Source: Acidimicrobiales bacterium (GTDB lineage: Bacteria; Actinomycetota; Acidimicrobiia; Acidimicrobiales; SHLQ01). From it: 64,000 nt of DNA. The position numbers were made by a program, and so were the translations under genes. Below, piece after piece: positions 25,031 through 33,972 of the stretch. The notes under the pieces were generated by a model. The model worked only from the letters and a program-made list of their open reading frames with translations, ran no database searches and was not told where the DNA came from. Every line of letters begins with the position of its first letter. Position 1 is the stretch's first letter. The stretch spans positions 1 through 64,000 of the forward strand of contig JAHDCX010000010.1 in assembly GCA_020629635.1 (NCBI GenBank), written 5' to 3'.

Positions 25031-26271
25031 CGGGCGGCCTCCTCGGTTGCTTCGATGACGAAACTCACGGTCGATGCGGTCGAGCCGCCGATGTTGAGGG
25101 TCTGGGCGCGTCGGGCGCCGTCGACTTGGCAGGCGCCGGCGGCCCCGGTCACCTGAGCGACGGCGTCGGCCACCATGCGGGCGCCGGTGGCCCCCACGGG
25201 GTGGCCACCACCGATGAGTCCGCCGCTCGGGTTCACCGGCCGCATCCCGCCGCGGGTGATCGTTCCGGCCTCGACCGCCTGCCAGCTCATCCCGGGGTCG
25301 GTGATCCCGAGATGGTCGATCGCCATGTACTCCGACGGCGTCATGCAGTCGTGGACTTCGGCGAGGTCGACGTGGTCGATTCCGTCGATGCCGGCGCGTG
25401 CCCATGCGTCGGTGATCGCCCGCCGAACGTGGGGCATGACGTAGGGCTCGTGGGGGCGGTCGAGTTTTGATTGGAGCGAAAGGCCGACGGTCGAGTGTCC
25501 CCACCCGGCCACGGTCGCTGCCGGCGTGCGACCACGGTCGCGGAGCCATCGATCAGAGACCAGTACGACGCCAGCGGCGCCGTCGGTGATCTGGCAGCAG
25601 TCGTTGCGGCGCAGCCGTCCGGTCACGATCGGGTTGACGTGATCGTCGGTGCCGAACGAGTCCGAGCTCAGGTTCCACGATCGGGTCTGTGCGTTGGGGT
25701 TGTCCTGCGCGTTTTCGAGATTGATGCGGCCGATCTCACGAAGGTGGCGCTCGTCGAGTCCGTAGCGGGCGTCGTACTCGGCGGCGATCCGGTCGAACGT
25801 CTCTGGCCAGATGAACTCGACGCCGTCGGTCTCCTGCCCGACCCACGCGGCGGCTTCCTGCACCTGGGCGGCTTGTGCGCCCGGCATCGTGCGTTCCTGC
25901 TCGATCCCGAGGACGAGCACGCAGTCGTAGCGGCCGGCCTCGATCTCGGCGCCAGCGGCGAGGATCGCCATCGAGCTCGAGGCGCAGGCCGCCTCATGGC
26001 GCATTGCCGGAACGCCCCAGAGCTCGGGTTCGACCGATGCGGGCATGGCGCCCAGGTGGGTCTGTCCGATGTATTGCCCGCCGAAGGCGTTGCCCACATG
26101 GATCGACTCGATGTCGCTCGCGGCCACGCCCGCCGCGGAGAGCGTGCCATCGAGTGCCTCGCGCATGAGGTCGGCGACATCGTGACCTTCCTTGCGGAGG
26201 TTTCGGGCGAAGTCGCTGCGCCACGTGCCGAGGATCGCGAGATCGTGCGATCGCGTCGGTTGTCCAGCCAT
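25027..26271 (-). CDS. SCP2-type thiolase (lipid-transfer-protein family)
   Basis: A 414-residue thiolase-fold protein of the SCP-x/lipid-transfer type. The nucleophilic-Cys segment is H-E-A-A-C-A-S-S-S (about 87-95), a second conserved His/Cys segment reads E-V-H-D-C-M, and G-G-H-P-V-G-A-T-G lies near the C-terminus. Such enzymes act in sterol or branched-chain acyl-CoA cleavage, including retro-aldol steps. ATG at 26271 is chosen. A near-perfect 19-bp palindrome ends 10 nt upstream, between this gene and a divergent tetR gene, so expression is probably TetR-controlled. Confidence 0.88.
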   Translation of the reverse strand: MAGQPTRSHDLAILGTWRSDFARNLRKEGHDVADLMREALDGTLSAAGVAASDIESIHVGNAFGGQYIGQTHLGAMPASVEPELWGVPAMRHEAACASSSMAILAAGAEIEAGRYDCVLVLGIEQERTMPGAQAAQVQEAAAWVGQETDGVEFIWPETFDRIAAEYDARYGLDERHLREIGRINLENAQDNPNAQTRSWNLSSDSFGTDDHVNPIVTGRLRRNDCCQITDGAAGVVLVSDRWLRDRGRTPAATVAGWGHSTVGLSLQSKLDRPHEPYVMPHVRRAITDAWARAGIDGIDHVDLAEVHDCMTPSEYMAIDHLGITDPGMSWQAVEAGTITRGGMRPVNPSGGLIGGGHPVGATGARMVADAVAQVTGAAGACQVDGARRAQTLNIGGSTASTVSFVIEATEEAAR

Positions 26272-26280
26272 GGCCAAACA

Positions 26281-26299
26281 CTTACTGACCGTCGGTAAG
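26281..26299. promoter_or_regulatory. TetR-type operator palindrome
   Basis: The 19-bp sequence CTTACTGACCGTCGGTAAG is an inverted repeat with one mismatched pair around a central base. It lies in the divergent spacer between the SCP2-type thiolase (starts 26271, minus) and the tetR gene (starts 26355, plus), the standard position for an autoregulating TetR repressor. The size and symmetry fit dimeric TetR binding. Confidence 0.72.
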
Positions 26300-26354
26300 T
26301 ATGTCAAGCGCCGATACGGCGGAGCACGCCGTCGCTGGTACGTTCGGATGCCTC

Positions 26355-26861
26355 ATGGCCACCCAGACCGAACGGCGGAACGCAACCCGGCGGGCCATCC
26401 TCGACGCCGCCATCGCCAGCTTCACGACCGGTGATCTGTCCGCGTCGATGGAGTCCATCGCAACCGACGCCGGCGTGACGAAGGGCTCGATCCACTACCA
26501 CTTCGGTTCTCGCCACGGCCTGCTCCGTGCGGTGGCGGAGTTCGTGGTCGGCCGACTCGAATCGCGCCTCGCTGCCTCCGATGCGGCAGCGGACGTCCGC
26601 AGCTGGGTCCGAGCGGTCCTGGCCGAGCAGGCCACCAGCACCGGCGCCATGCTCTACGCGATCCACGACGAGCTCGCCCGCACCGGTCAGCTCACCGGGG
26701 CCGACCCCTTCCCCTATTTCACGCTCCGGCTCACCGAGTTCGCCATTCCGTCACCCCCTGCCGTCATCGCGGCCGCGATGATCCAGTACGGCCGGCAGCT
26801 TGCCTTCGGCACGTCGCTCTCGATCGACGACGTCATGGCCGATCTCGACCCGCTCATCTGA
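26355..26861 (+). CDS. TetR-family regulator
   Basis: A 168-residue protein with an N-terminal helix-turn-helix (S-M-E-S-I-A-T-D-A-G-V-T-K-G-S and Y-H-F-G-S-R near 30-52) and a helical ligand domain. ATG at 26355 gives the usual TetR N-terminus (R-R-N-A-T-R-R-A-I-L-D-A-A); the start at 26301 would add 18 unusual residues and sit directly on the operator. Divergent from the thiolase-oxygenase operon and upstream of the DmdA-like gene. It probably responds to an acyl-CoA of that pathway. Confidence 0.88.
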   Translation: MATQTERRNATRRAILDAAIASFTTGDLSASMESIATDAGVTKGSIHYHFGSRHGLLRAVAEFVVGRLESRLAASDAAADVRSWVRAVLAEQATSTGAMLYAIHDELARTGQLTGADPFPYFTLRLTEFAIPSPPAVIAAAMIQYGRQLAFGTSLSIDDVMADLDPLI

Positions 26862-26892
26862 CCGCGGCCCTCGCCGCCGAAAGCGAGACCTG

Positions 26893-28047
26893 GTGACCTC
26901 TGCAGACGACTTCGGGTTTGGTACCCAGATCCGCAAATCGCCCTACTTCGACGCAACGGTGCGGTGGGGCGCCACGGGGTTCTCCGTCTACAACCACATG
27001 TACATCCCCCGGGACTTCGGCGACCCCGAGCAGAACTTCTGGAACCTCGTCAACGACGCCATCCTCTGCGACGTGGCGGTCGAGCGTCAGGTCGAGATCA
27101 GCGGCCCCGACGCGGCCACATTCACGCAGCTGCTCACCTGTCGTGATCTCTCGACGATGGCGGTCGGCCAGTGCAAGTACATCCTCATCACCAACCAGGA
27201 TGGCGGCCTCCTCAACGACCCCGTCCTGTTGCGGCTCGAAGAGAACCGATTCTGGATCTCGCTCGCCGACAGCGACATTCTCCTGTGGGCTCAGGGTGTG
27301 GCCACGCACGCCGGCTTCGACGTCTCGATCCACGAACCCGACGTCTCGCCACTCCAGCTGCAGGGGCCGAAATCCGGCCAGATCATGGAGGCCCTCTTCG
27401 GCGAGGACATACGGGGTCTCAAGTATTACTGGCTTCGCGAGCTCGAACTCGACGGCATCCCCCTCGTCGTCTCACGCACCGGGTGGTCGAGCGAGCTCGG
27501 CTACGAGCTGTACCTCCAGGACGGCAGCAGCGGCGACGAGCTGTGGGAGAAGATCATGGCGGTCGGCGGTCCGTTCGGACTGAAGCCCGGCCACACCTCG
27601 TCGATCCGTCGTATCGAGGGCGGCATGCTGTCCTACCACGCCGATGCAGACATCAACACCAACCCCTTCGAGCTCGGCCTCGACCGGCTCGTCAACGTCG
27701 ACATGGACGCCGACTTCATCGGCAAAGACGCACTCCGCCGCATTCGGGACGAGGGCGTGTCGCGTCGTCAGGTCGGTCTGGAGCTGAGTGGCGAACCGCT
27801 TGCGGGCCCGAACACCTCGTTCTGGGCTGTCCGAGACGGCGGCGAGACCGTCGGCAGCGTTACCTCGGCCGTGTATTCGCCACGGCTGGAGAAGAACATC
27901 GCCTTGGCGATGATCGGTGTCGACCACGCCGGCCTCGGTCAGCAACTCGAGGTCGACACGAATCGAGGGCCGGTCAACGCACTCGTGGTCGACCGACCCT
28001 TCTTCGATCCGAAGAAGCAGCTCGCCGCTGCCTCGCAATCCGCCTGA
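26893..28047 (+). CDS. GcvT-family folate aminomethyl/demethylase, DmdA-like
   Basis: A 384-residue tetrahydrofolate-dependent protein of the glycine-cleavage T fold. It resembles dimethylsulfoniopropionate demethylase DmdA more than GcvT: V-Y-N-H-M near the N-terminus, V-E-R-Q-V-E-I-S-G, L-T-C-R-D-L-S, N-D-P-V, A-D-S-D-I-L-L-W-A, P-L-Q-L-Q-G-P-K and R-T-G-W-S-S-E-L-G-Y-E-L-Y all parallel the DmdA pattern as I remember it. DmdA moves a methyl group from DMSP to tetrahydrofolate. Start GTG at 26893. Other DmdA-like proteins act on different methylated substrates, so DMSP is only a candidate. The gene is 31 nt after tetR on the same strand. Confidence 0.72.
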   Translation: MTSADDFGFGTQIRKSPYFDATVRWGATGFSVYNHMYIPRDFGDPEQNFWNLVNDAILCDVAVERQVEISGPDAATFTQLLTCRDLSTMAVGQCKYILITNQDGGLLNDPVLLRLEENRFWISLADSDILLWAQGVATHAGFDVSIHEPDVSPLQLQGPKSGQIMEALFGEDIRGLKYYWLRELELDGIPLVVSRTGWSSELGYELYLQDGSSGDELWEKIMAVGGPFGLKPGHTSSIRRIEGGMLSYHADADINTNPFELGLDRLVNVDMDADFIGKDALRRIRDEGVSRRQVGLELSGEPLAGPNTSFWAVRDGGETVGSVTSAVYSPRLEKNIALAMIGVDHAGLGQQLEVDTNRGPVNALVVDRPFFDPKKQLAAASQSA

Positions 28048-28053
28048 TCGGGC

Positions 28054-28800
28054 TCAGGTCCCGGTCCACTCCGGTGGGCGCTTTTCGGCGAAGGCCTTGG
28101 GGCCCTCCTTGGCGTCGTTCGACCCGAAGATGTGGAAGAAGCTGTTCTGGTACTCCCAGAACTCCTCTTCCGTCTTGTCGACGGCTGCCTTGATCAGCTG
28201 CTTGGAGGCACTCACTGCGAGCGGGGCGTTCTTGCTGACCCGCTCGGCCAGCGCGACCGCAGCGTCCACGGCCTCGCCCGGCTCGACGAGACGAGACACC
28301 ATGCCCGCCTCGAACGCCTCCTCCGAGGTGATCGGGTCGGCGGTGATCGCCATCTCCATCGCCCGGGCGTAGCCCACCCGGCTCGGCAGTCGCTGGAGGC
28401 CCCCGCCTGCGGCGAAGAGCCCGACGTTGACCTCGGGGATGCCCATCTTGATGCCCTTGGCGGCGACGAGCAGGTCGCACGTGAGCGCCAGCTCGAGGCC
28501 TCCCGCGAGGGCGAACCCTTCGAGCGCCCCGATCAGTGGCTTCTTCGAACCGTTCTTGATGAACTCCATCATCGGCCCGATGTCCTCGCCGGCCGCAAAG
28601 GCCTTGAGGTCCATGCCCGCGCAGAAGCCCCGGCCGGTTCCGGTGAGAACCGCAGCGGTGAGTCCGGCGTCGCTGTCGAGTTCGTCCATCGCGGCGACGA
28701 GCCCGTGGGAGAGCTCGCCGTTGATGGCGTTCATCGCGTCGGGGCGGTTGAGCGTGACGAGCAGGACCCGGTCGCGGCGCTCGGTGAGAACCGCGCTCAT
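28054..28800 (-). CDS. Enoyl-CoA hydratase/isomerase family protein
   Basis: A 248-residue crotonase. Oxyanion-hole segments: C-A-G-M-D-L-K (about 61-67) and G-F-A-L-A-G-G-L-E-L (about 94-103). ATG at 28800 overlaps the SDR stop by 4 nt (ATGA). With the SDR and thiolase it forms a three-enzyme set resembling one beta-oxidation turn (hydration, oxidation, thiolysis), in transcriptional order thiolase, SDR, crotonase. It faces the DmdA-like gene convergently with a 6-nt gap. Confidence 0.9.
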   Translation of the reverse strand: MSAVLTERRDRVLLVTLNRPDAMNAINGELSHGLVAAMDELDSDAGLTAAVLTGTGRGFCAGMDLKAFAAGEDIGPMMEFIKNGSKKPLIGALEGFALAGGLELALTCDLLVAAKGIKMGIPEVNVGLFAAGGGLQRLPSRVGYARAMEMAITADPITSEEAFEAGMVSRLVEPGEAVDAAVALAERVSKNAPLAVSASKQLIKAAVDKTEEEFWEYQNSFFHIFGSNDAKEGPKAFAEKRPPEWTGT

Positions 28801-29576
28801 TTGGGCGGCATCCGGATGCCGCCGTCGACGCGGACGGTCTCGGCGTTCATGTACGGATTGGTGATCAGGTCCATGACCATGAACGCCAGCTCTTCGCCCG
28901 AACCGAGGCGCTTCGGGTAGAGCACCGACTGGCCGAGGTGGTCCTTGAACTGATCCGATGCTTCGCCCTCGCCGTAGATCGGCGTGTCGATGAGGCCCGG
29001 CGCGATCGTGTTGACCCGCACGCCAACCGCGGACAGGTCACGGGCGATCGGCAGGGTCATGCCGACCACGCCGCCCTTCGACGCGGAGTAGGCGCACTGG
29101 CCGATCTGTCCGTCGAACGCCGCAACCGACGCCATGTTGACGATCGCACCACGCTGGCCGTCTTCGGTGACCGGGTCGGTCTTGGCCATGGCCGCCGCGC
29201 AGCGACTGAGCATGTTGAACGAGCCGATGAGGTTGATATCGACGACCTTGCGGAAGGCGTCGAGATCAAATGGGTCGCCGTTGCGGTCGACGGTGCGGCC
29301 CGCCCAACCGATGCCGGCCGAGTTGACCAGCGCCCGGAGCGGGCCCATCTCCGATGCGGCACCGATCGCGGTGTCGGCGTCTTCTTGCGACGTCACGTCG
29401 CACTTCACGAACAGGCCACCCAACTCGGAGGCGACCGCTTGGCCCTTGTCTTCGTTGAGGTCGGCGATGACGACGCGGCTCCCGGCGGCGGCGAGTTGAC
29501 GTGCGGAGGCTTCGCCGATTCCGGAGGCGCCGCCGGTGATGATCGAGGAGCTTCCCTCGAGGTTGAGGCGTGGCAT
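28797..29576 (-). CDS. SDR-family 3-hydroxyacyl-CoA dehydrogenase-like protein
   Basis: A 259-residue classical short-chain dehydrogenase. The Rossmann motif is T-G-G-A-S-G-I-G-E (about 15-23), N-S-A-G (about 87-90) follows, and the catalytic Y-S-A-S-K is near 163-167. It resembles type-10 17-beta-HSD (3-hydroxyacyl-CoA dehydrogenase type II), consistent with its position between a thiolase and a crotonase gene. ATG at 29576 overlaps the thiolase stop by 1 nt. Substrate chain length is not readable. Confidence 0.88.
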   Translation of the reverse strand: MPRLNLEGSSSIITGGASGIGEASARQLAAAGSRVVIADLNEDKGQAVASELGGLFVKCDVTSQEDADTAIGAASEMGPLRALVNSAGIGWAGRTVDRNGDPFDLDAFRKVVDINLIGSFNMLSRCAAAMAKTDPVTEDGQRGAIVNMASVAAFDGQIGQCAYSASKGGVVGMTLPIARDLSAVGVRVNTIAPGLIDTPIYGEGEASDQFKDHLGQSVLYPKRLGSGEELAFMVMDLITNPYMNAETVRVDGGIRMPPK

Positions 29577-30748
29577 CAGGCATCCACCATTTCGATCAGG
29601 GTGCCGTTGGCGAGACCGCCACCTTCACACATGGCCTGGAATCCGTAGCGACCACCGCTGCGCTCGAGCTCGTGCACGAGCGTGGTCATGAGCTTGGCGC
29701 CCGAGCAGCCGAGCGGGTGACCGAGGGCGACGGCGCCGCCGTTGACGTTGACCTTGTCGAGGTCGACGCCGGTCTCCTTCTGCCAGGCGAGCACGACCGA
29801 GGCGAACGCCTCGTTGATCTCGAACAGGTCGACGTCTTCGATCGAGATGTCGGCCTTGTCGAAGAGCTTCTCGGTGACCGGGATCGGTCCCTTCAGCATG
29901 GTGACCGGGTCGGTGCCGGCGAGCGCGAAGTTGCGGAACACCGCCTTGGGCTTGAGGCCGAGCTCTTCGGCCTTCTCGCGGCTCATGATCAGCACCGCGG
30001 CGGCGCCGTCGGAGATCTGGCTGGCGTTGCCGGCGGTGATCATGTGGTTTTCGTCGAAGGCGGGCTTCAGGTTGGCGAGCTTTTCGGCGGTGGTGCCGGG
30101 GCGGATGCCCTCATCGCGGGTCATCATGACGGTCTCGCCGTCGATCTCGACCGGCACGGGCACGATCTGGCTCTCGAAGCGGCCCTCTTCGGTCGCCTGC
30201 TCGGCGCGGCGCTGACTCTCGGCACTGAACGCGTCGAGGTCTTCGCGGGTGATGCCGTACTCCTCGGCGATCATGTTGGCGCCGATGCCCTGCGGCGGGA
30301 GGCCGGTCTCGGAGTAGCGCTCCATCATCGACTTCGAGAACCCGAAGCCGAACTCCTTGTTGGCCACCGAGGCGCCCATCGGAACTCGGCTCATCGATTC
30401 GACGCCGGCAGCGACGACGACGTCGTAGGCGCCCGCCATCACGCCCTGGGCGGCGAAGTGGATCGCCTGCTGGCTGGATCCGCACTGGCGATCGACCGTG
30501 GTGGCCGGCACCGACTCGGGCCATCCGGCGGCGAGCACGGCGTTGCGGCCGATGTTGAGCGCGTGATCGCCAACCTGCATGACGCAGCCCATGACGACGT
30601 CGTCGACGAGGGCGGGGTCGAGGCTGTTGCGCTCTTCGAGGGCCTTCAGGACGTGCCCGGCAAGATCAGCCGGATGCCAATCCTTGAGCATGCCGTTGCG
30701 CTTGCCCGCAGGCGTGCGCACGGCGTCGACGATGACTGCTTCATGCAT
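29576..30748 (-). CDS. Acetyl-CoA C-acyltransferase (degradative thiolase)
   Basis: A 390-residue thiolase with the full catalytic set: Cys in D-R-Q-C-G-S-S (about 87-93), His in N-E-A-F-A (about 340), and the C-terminal pair in G-H-P-L-G-C-S-G-A and C-E-G-G-G. This is the FadA-type degradative thiolase releasing acetyl-CoA. ATG at 30748 (M-H-E-A-V-I-V-D-A-V-R-T-P) is the clear start. It lies 8 nt after the marR gene, so a marR-thiolase-SDR-crotonase operon is likely. Confidence 0.92.
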   Translation of the reverse strand: MHEAVIVDAVRTPAGKRNGMLKDWHPADLAGHVLKALEERNSLDPALVDDVVMGCVMQVGDHALNIGRNAVLAAGWPESVPATTVDRQCGSSQQAIHFAAQGVMAGAYDVVVAAGVESMSRVPMGASVANKEFGFGFSKSMMERYSETGLPPQGIGANMIAEEYGITREDLDAFSAESQRRAEQATEEGRFESQIVPVPVEIDGETVMMTRDEGIRPGTTAEKLANLKPAFDENHMITAGNASQISDGAAAVLIMSREKAEELGLKPKAVFRNFALAGTDPVTMLKGPIPVTEKLFDKADISIEDVDLFEINEAFASVVLAWQKETGVDLDKVNVNGGAVALGHPLGCSGAKLMTTLVHELERSGGRYGFQAMCEGGGLANGTLIEMVDA

Positions 30749-30756
30749 GGTGTCTC

Positions 30757-31248
30757 TCAGCTTTCGTGGGAGGGGTTGGTCGCGTTCGCGATGTTGGATT
30801 GGAGGGTGAGAAGAAGGTTGGCGAGGACTTGCCGGTCTTCGCGGGCGATCCCGGCCCGGAGCTGACGCCGGATCACCACGTCGATCTCGACGGCTCGAGC
30901 GGCGAGGTCCTTGCCGTCGGCCGTGAGCTGCACCAGCCACACACGCCGGTCGGCAGGGTCGGCGATTCGTTCGACGAGACCCCGGGCCTCCAGCTTGTCG
31001 ATCTGGGTGCCGGTGACTGCTCGCCCTTGGCGAAGATGGTCGGCTGCCCGTGATTGGGACACCGGACCGAAGTCGGCGAGATAGCAGAGCAACATCGCCA
31101 GGCTGAGCGTGAGGTCGAGCTCGGCGTAGCGGGCGTCGTACAGCGACCGAATGTCGTTGGCCGCCGAGATGATCGTGCTCTCGACGCGTCGCCACGGCGG
31201 CGTGTCCAACTCATGGTCGAACGAGTTCGGGGATTCTGTAGCCGTCAT
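30757..31248 (-). CDS. MarR-family regulator
   Basis: A 163-residue winged-helix protein: S-Q-S-R-A-A-D-H-L and a recognition helix G-T-Q-I-D-K-L-E-A-R-G-L-V, then the D-P-A-D-R-R-V-W wing. ATG at 31248. It heads the thiolase-SDR-crotonase operon and has its own inverted-repeat site 3 nt upstream, so autoregulation is likely. Ligand unknown; an aromatic acid or acyl-CoA would be typical. Confidence 0.88.
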   Translation of the reverse strand: MTATESPNSFDHELDTPPWRRVESTIISAANDIRSLYDARYAELDLTLSLAMLLCYLADFGPVSQSRAADHLRQGRAVTGTQIDKLEARGLVERIADPADRRVWLVQLTADGKDLAARAVEIDVVIRRQLRAGIAREDRQVLANLLLTLQSNIANATNPSHES

Positions 31249-31251
31249 GAC

Positions 31252-31267
31252 TGTATGCAAGCGTACA
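31252..31267. promoter_or_regulatory. Candidate MarR operator
   Basis: TGTATGCAAGCGTACA is an imperfect 16-bp palindrome (six of eight pairs match; the seventh is a T-G wobble and the central pair is A-A). It lies 3 nt upstream of the marR start and would block transcription of the whole marR-thiolase-SDR-crotonase operon. Supported by symmetry and position only. Confidence 0.55.
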
Positions 31268-31304
31268 TTCTCGCCCGCTGACGTCAACCGGCGCTCAACC
31301 GGGG

Positions 31305-32162
31305 TCAATCGGACAGCAAACGGGCGGGGTGGCGGCCGTCGACGTAGCCCATGAGGTTCGAGTGGATGTTGAAACCCAACATCGACTGCATCTCCTCACT
31401 GCACTCACGGACACGGTCGAGGTCCATCGACAACCCGAAATTCTCGACCGTGCGCGCCCACGGCTGGCAGTACTGGACGGTCACCCCGATCCGGCCCGCA
31501 TCGGTGCGGTTGGCCCCGCCGCCGTGCCACAGGGTGCCCAGATAGAACAGCACCGACCCGGCGGGCATCTCGGCATGGCTGATCACGTCGTCGTCGTCCG
31601 GCAGTCGCCCGTCCCAGAGATGGCTGCCGGAGATGAAGCGGGTCCCTCCGTTCGCTTCGGTGAAGTCCGTCAACGACCACATCGTCGCCACCGAGATCGG
31701 CGGGCGGGGACGGGGGATCGGGTAGAGCAGGTCGTCGTGGTGGAGGTGCTGTTCGGTCTCGCCGGGTTCGATGTTGATCGCGACGACCTGAGACAGCAGA
31801 TAGTTCACCTGCAGGAAGTGATCGAGCACATCGAGCACCAGCGGGTGCTCGACCATCGGGTCGAGCGCGTCGGTGTGGGCCATGACGCCATAGACGCGTT
31901 GGGTGTTGAAGCCCTCGAAATCCTGGCGGCCGCGCGGGCCCATAAACGCGGTCGCCGCCTCGCGCATCTCGGCGACCTGATCGGGCGTCAGGAGATTCTC
32001 GACCATCACATGGCCGGCCGAACGAAGCTCCGCGACGAGCGATGCTGCGAGGCCGTCGCTGGTCCGGGGTGCGTCGCGCCACTGTGCAGCAGGTGGGCTC
32101 CCGCCCGTCTCCTCCAGCTCGAGGTAGTCCTTGTCGAGGTTGGGCACGATCGGCTGCTCCAT
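31305..32162 (-). CDS. Phytanoyl-CoA dioxygenase (PhyH) family protein
   Basis: A 285-residue Fe(II)/2-oxoglutarate oxygenase-type protein. The iron motif H-x-D is in L-H-H-D-D-L (about 140-145), the distal His in L-W-H-G-G-G (about 213) and an Arg in A-N-R-T/G-R-I-G that could bind 2-oxoglutarate. The PhyH family hydroxylates diverse lipids and small molecules; the substrate is not readable. ATG at 32162. It is upstream of marR on the same strand but separated by the operator region, and divergent from the RTX gene. Confidence 0.87.
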   Translation of the reverse strand: MEQPIVPNLDKDYLELEETGGSPPAAQWRDAPRTSDGLAASLVAELRSAGHVMVENLLTPDQVAEMREAATAFMGPRGRQDFEGFNTQRVYGVMAHTDALDPMVEHPLVLDVLDHFLQVNYLLSQVVAINIEPGETEQHLHHDDLLYPIPRPRPPISVATMWSLTDFTEANGGTRFISGSHLWDGRLPDDDDVISHAEMPAGSVLFYLGTLWHGGGANRTDAGRIGVTVQYCQPWARTVENFGLSMDLDRVRECSEEMQSMLGFNIHSNLMGYVDGRHPARLLSD

Positions 32163-32245
32163 GACCGGATCGTACGCCTCGACTCAAGCGACGGTCTCCC
32201 GGACCGATCATCTGCGACACCAACAAACGGCGGAAGGCGATAGGA

Positions 32246-33919
32246 ATGAATCGAACGGCGATGATGCGGACAGTCGGCGGCGCGCTGGTGGCCTTGGCGA
32301 TCGTCTTGATCACCAACAACGCGGCCTCGGCACAGGCAGGCACGGCAACGGTCAACGTCCGGGTTGAGTACCCGAACGGCGCACTTGTCAACGACATGAA
32401 TGTGTGCGTCGTCGGGTCCGAGGTGCTCGCTGACGGAACACTCGCGAACATTCCGATGTTCGACCGCTCGACGTATCTGGTCGGTGGACGACTCGATACG
32501 CCATCCGGTCCGAGCGGGACGTACACGGTGCCTGCGAACACGCCACTGCTCGTTGCCGCATTCTCGTGCGGTGAACACTTCGGACTGTTGCCGCACGTCC
32601 TCAACGAATCGGCGGTCGGGCTCTTCGAGCCGTCGCTCGACATCACTCGGCAGGCAATCCGGCCCGCACCGGGGGAAGTGATCGACCTCACGCTTCCGAT
32701 GACTGTTGGCACCATCGAGGGCCGCGTCCCGGCCAACTTCGCGCACCCCGCATGTTCGATTCACGCCATCGGGATTCCGGACCACGGTCTGCCGTATGAG
32801 CACCAGCTCGCCACGACGAACACTACGACGGGCACCTACGAGCTTCGCGTTCCGGCCGGCGAGTATCGAGTGGAGATCCGTTGCTCCTACGGCGTCGGCC
32901 ACTATCCAGCAGGTGGTGCACTCGACTCGCCCGAGCGAATCCGAGTTGATCATGGGCAGCGTGTCACTGGAGCGAACGTCGGGCCGTTGACCGGTGGCGA
33001 TTGGCGGTACGTGCACGTGCCCGTGGCCGAACTGAGCCAACAGGCAACCGTGTGCATCGACACGGTCTCGACCGGAGGGGTGCGGCTCCACCGAGACATC
33101 AGTCAGGCGGGGCGCTACGCATTCGACGACCGCACCATCGTGCGAGTCCCCGTGGATCAGCCGATGAAGCTTCGGTTCTGGGACTGCGCTGACTTGGGAT
33201 TCGACGACGTGTGGTATCCCGATGCCGCAGACCTCGCGTCTGCCGAGTCGGTGATCGCTCCGTCGAACGATGACGTGTTCAGGATCGAGCTTCCCGAGAC
33301 GGTCACGTTCTTCGGGACGGCCGCCAGCCAATGCGATGGGCGAGTGCCCACGATTTTCGGCGGCCCCGGTTCTGATGTCCTCGTTGGCACTCCTGGACCG
33401 GACGTGATCATGTCGTTCGGCGGCGACGACCACATCACCTCGTTCGGCGGCGACGACGTGATCTGCGCCGGTGCCGGAGCGGACTTCGTCGACTCGGGCG
33501 ACGGCGACGACCGACTCTTTGGCGAGGCCGACCGCGACAGGCTGTTCGGTGGCTCTGGCAACGACTACTTCAAGGGCGGAAGTGGAAGCGACTACATGGT
33601 CGGACACGGCGGCGCGGACGAGTTCTACGGAGGCGGACACCGTGACCGCATCAAGGGCGGGAAGGGCCCCGACTTCATCGCTGGGAACCAGGGCCGAGAT
33701 CGGATCGAAGGTGGGCCGGGCAACGACACCATCTATGGCAACGCCAAGGCCGACTGGATTCGCGGTGAGGACGGCAACGACACGATCATCGGCGGACACG
33801 GCAACGACCTCATCGAGGGAGGCAGTGGCGACGATCGCATCTTCGGCTCTGGCGGGGCGGATCGATGCTCGTCGACAGGCGTTCTGGCAACCTTCGACAA
33901 CTGCGAACTCCGTCGTTAG
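32246..33919 (+). CDS. Secreted RTX-repeat calcium-binding protein
   Basis: A 557-residue exported protein. A signal peptide spans about 1-30 (ends A-S-A-Q-A). Residues about 33-360 look like beta-sandwich regulatory-type domains with several Cys. Residues about 370-545 carry at least eight RTX-type nonapeptides (G-G-x-G-x-D-x-I/L pattern, e.g. G-G-S-G-N-D-Y-F and G-G-P-G-N-D-T-I), which bind calcium as a parallel beta roll. GGAAGG at 32232-32237 supports ATG 32246. No hydrolase domain is recognised, so it may be a surface-layer, adhesion or matrix protein. Confidence 0.85.
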   Translation: MNRTAMMRTVGGALVALAIVLITNNAASAQAGTATVNVRVEYPNGALVNDMNVCVVGSEVLADGTLANIPMFDRSTYLVGGRLDTPSGPSGTYTVPANTPLLVAAFSCGEHFGLLPHVLNESAVGLFEPSLDITRQAIRPAPGEVIDLTLPMTVGTIEGRVPANFAHPACSIHAIGIPDHGLPYEHQLATTNTTTGTYELRVPAGEYRVEIRCSYGVGHYPAGGALDSPERIRVDHGQRVTGANVGPLTGGDWRYVHVPVAELSQQATVCIDTVSTGGVRLHRDISQAGRYAFDDRTIVRVPVDQPMKLRFWDCADLGFDDVWYPDAADLASAESVIAPSNDDVFRIELPETVTFFGTAASQCDGRVPTIFGGPGSDVLVGTPGPDVIMSFGGDDHITSFGGDDVICAGAGADFVDSGDGDDRLFGEADRDRLFGGSGNDYFKGGSGSDYMVGHGGADEFYGGGHRDRIKGGKGPDFIAGNQGRDRIEGGPGNDTIYGNAKADWIRGEDGNDTIIGGHGNDLIEGGSGDDRIFGSGGADRCSSTGVLATFDNCELRR

Positions 33920-33972
33920 CTGCGAGCTGGAAAGATGACGGCTGTGGGGGCCGGCGACGACGGAGAACTCCG

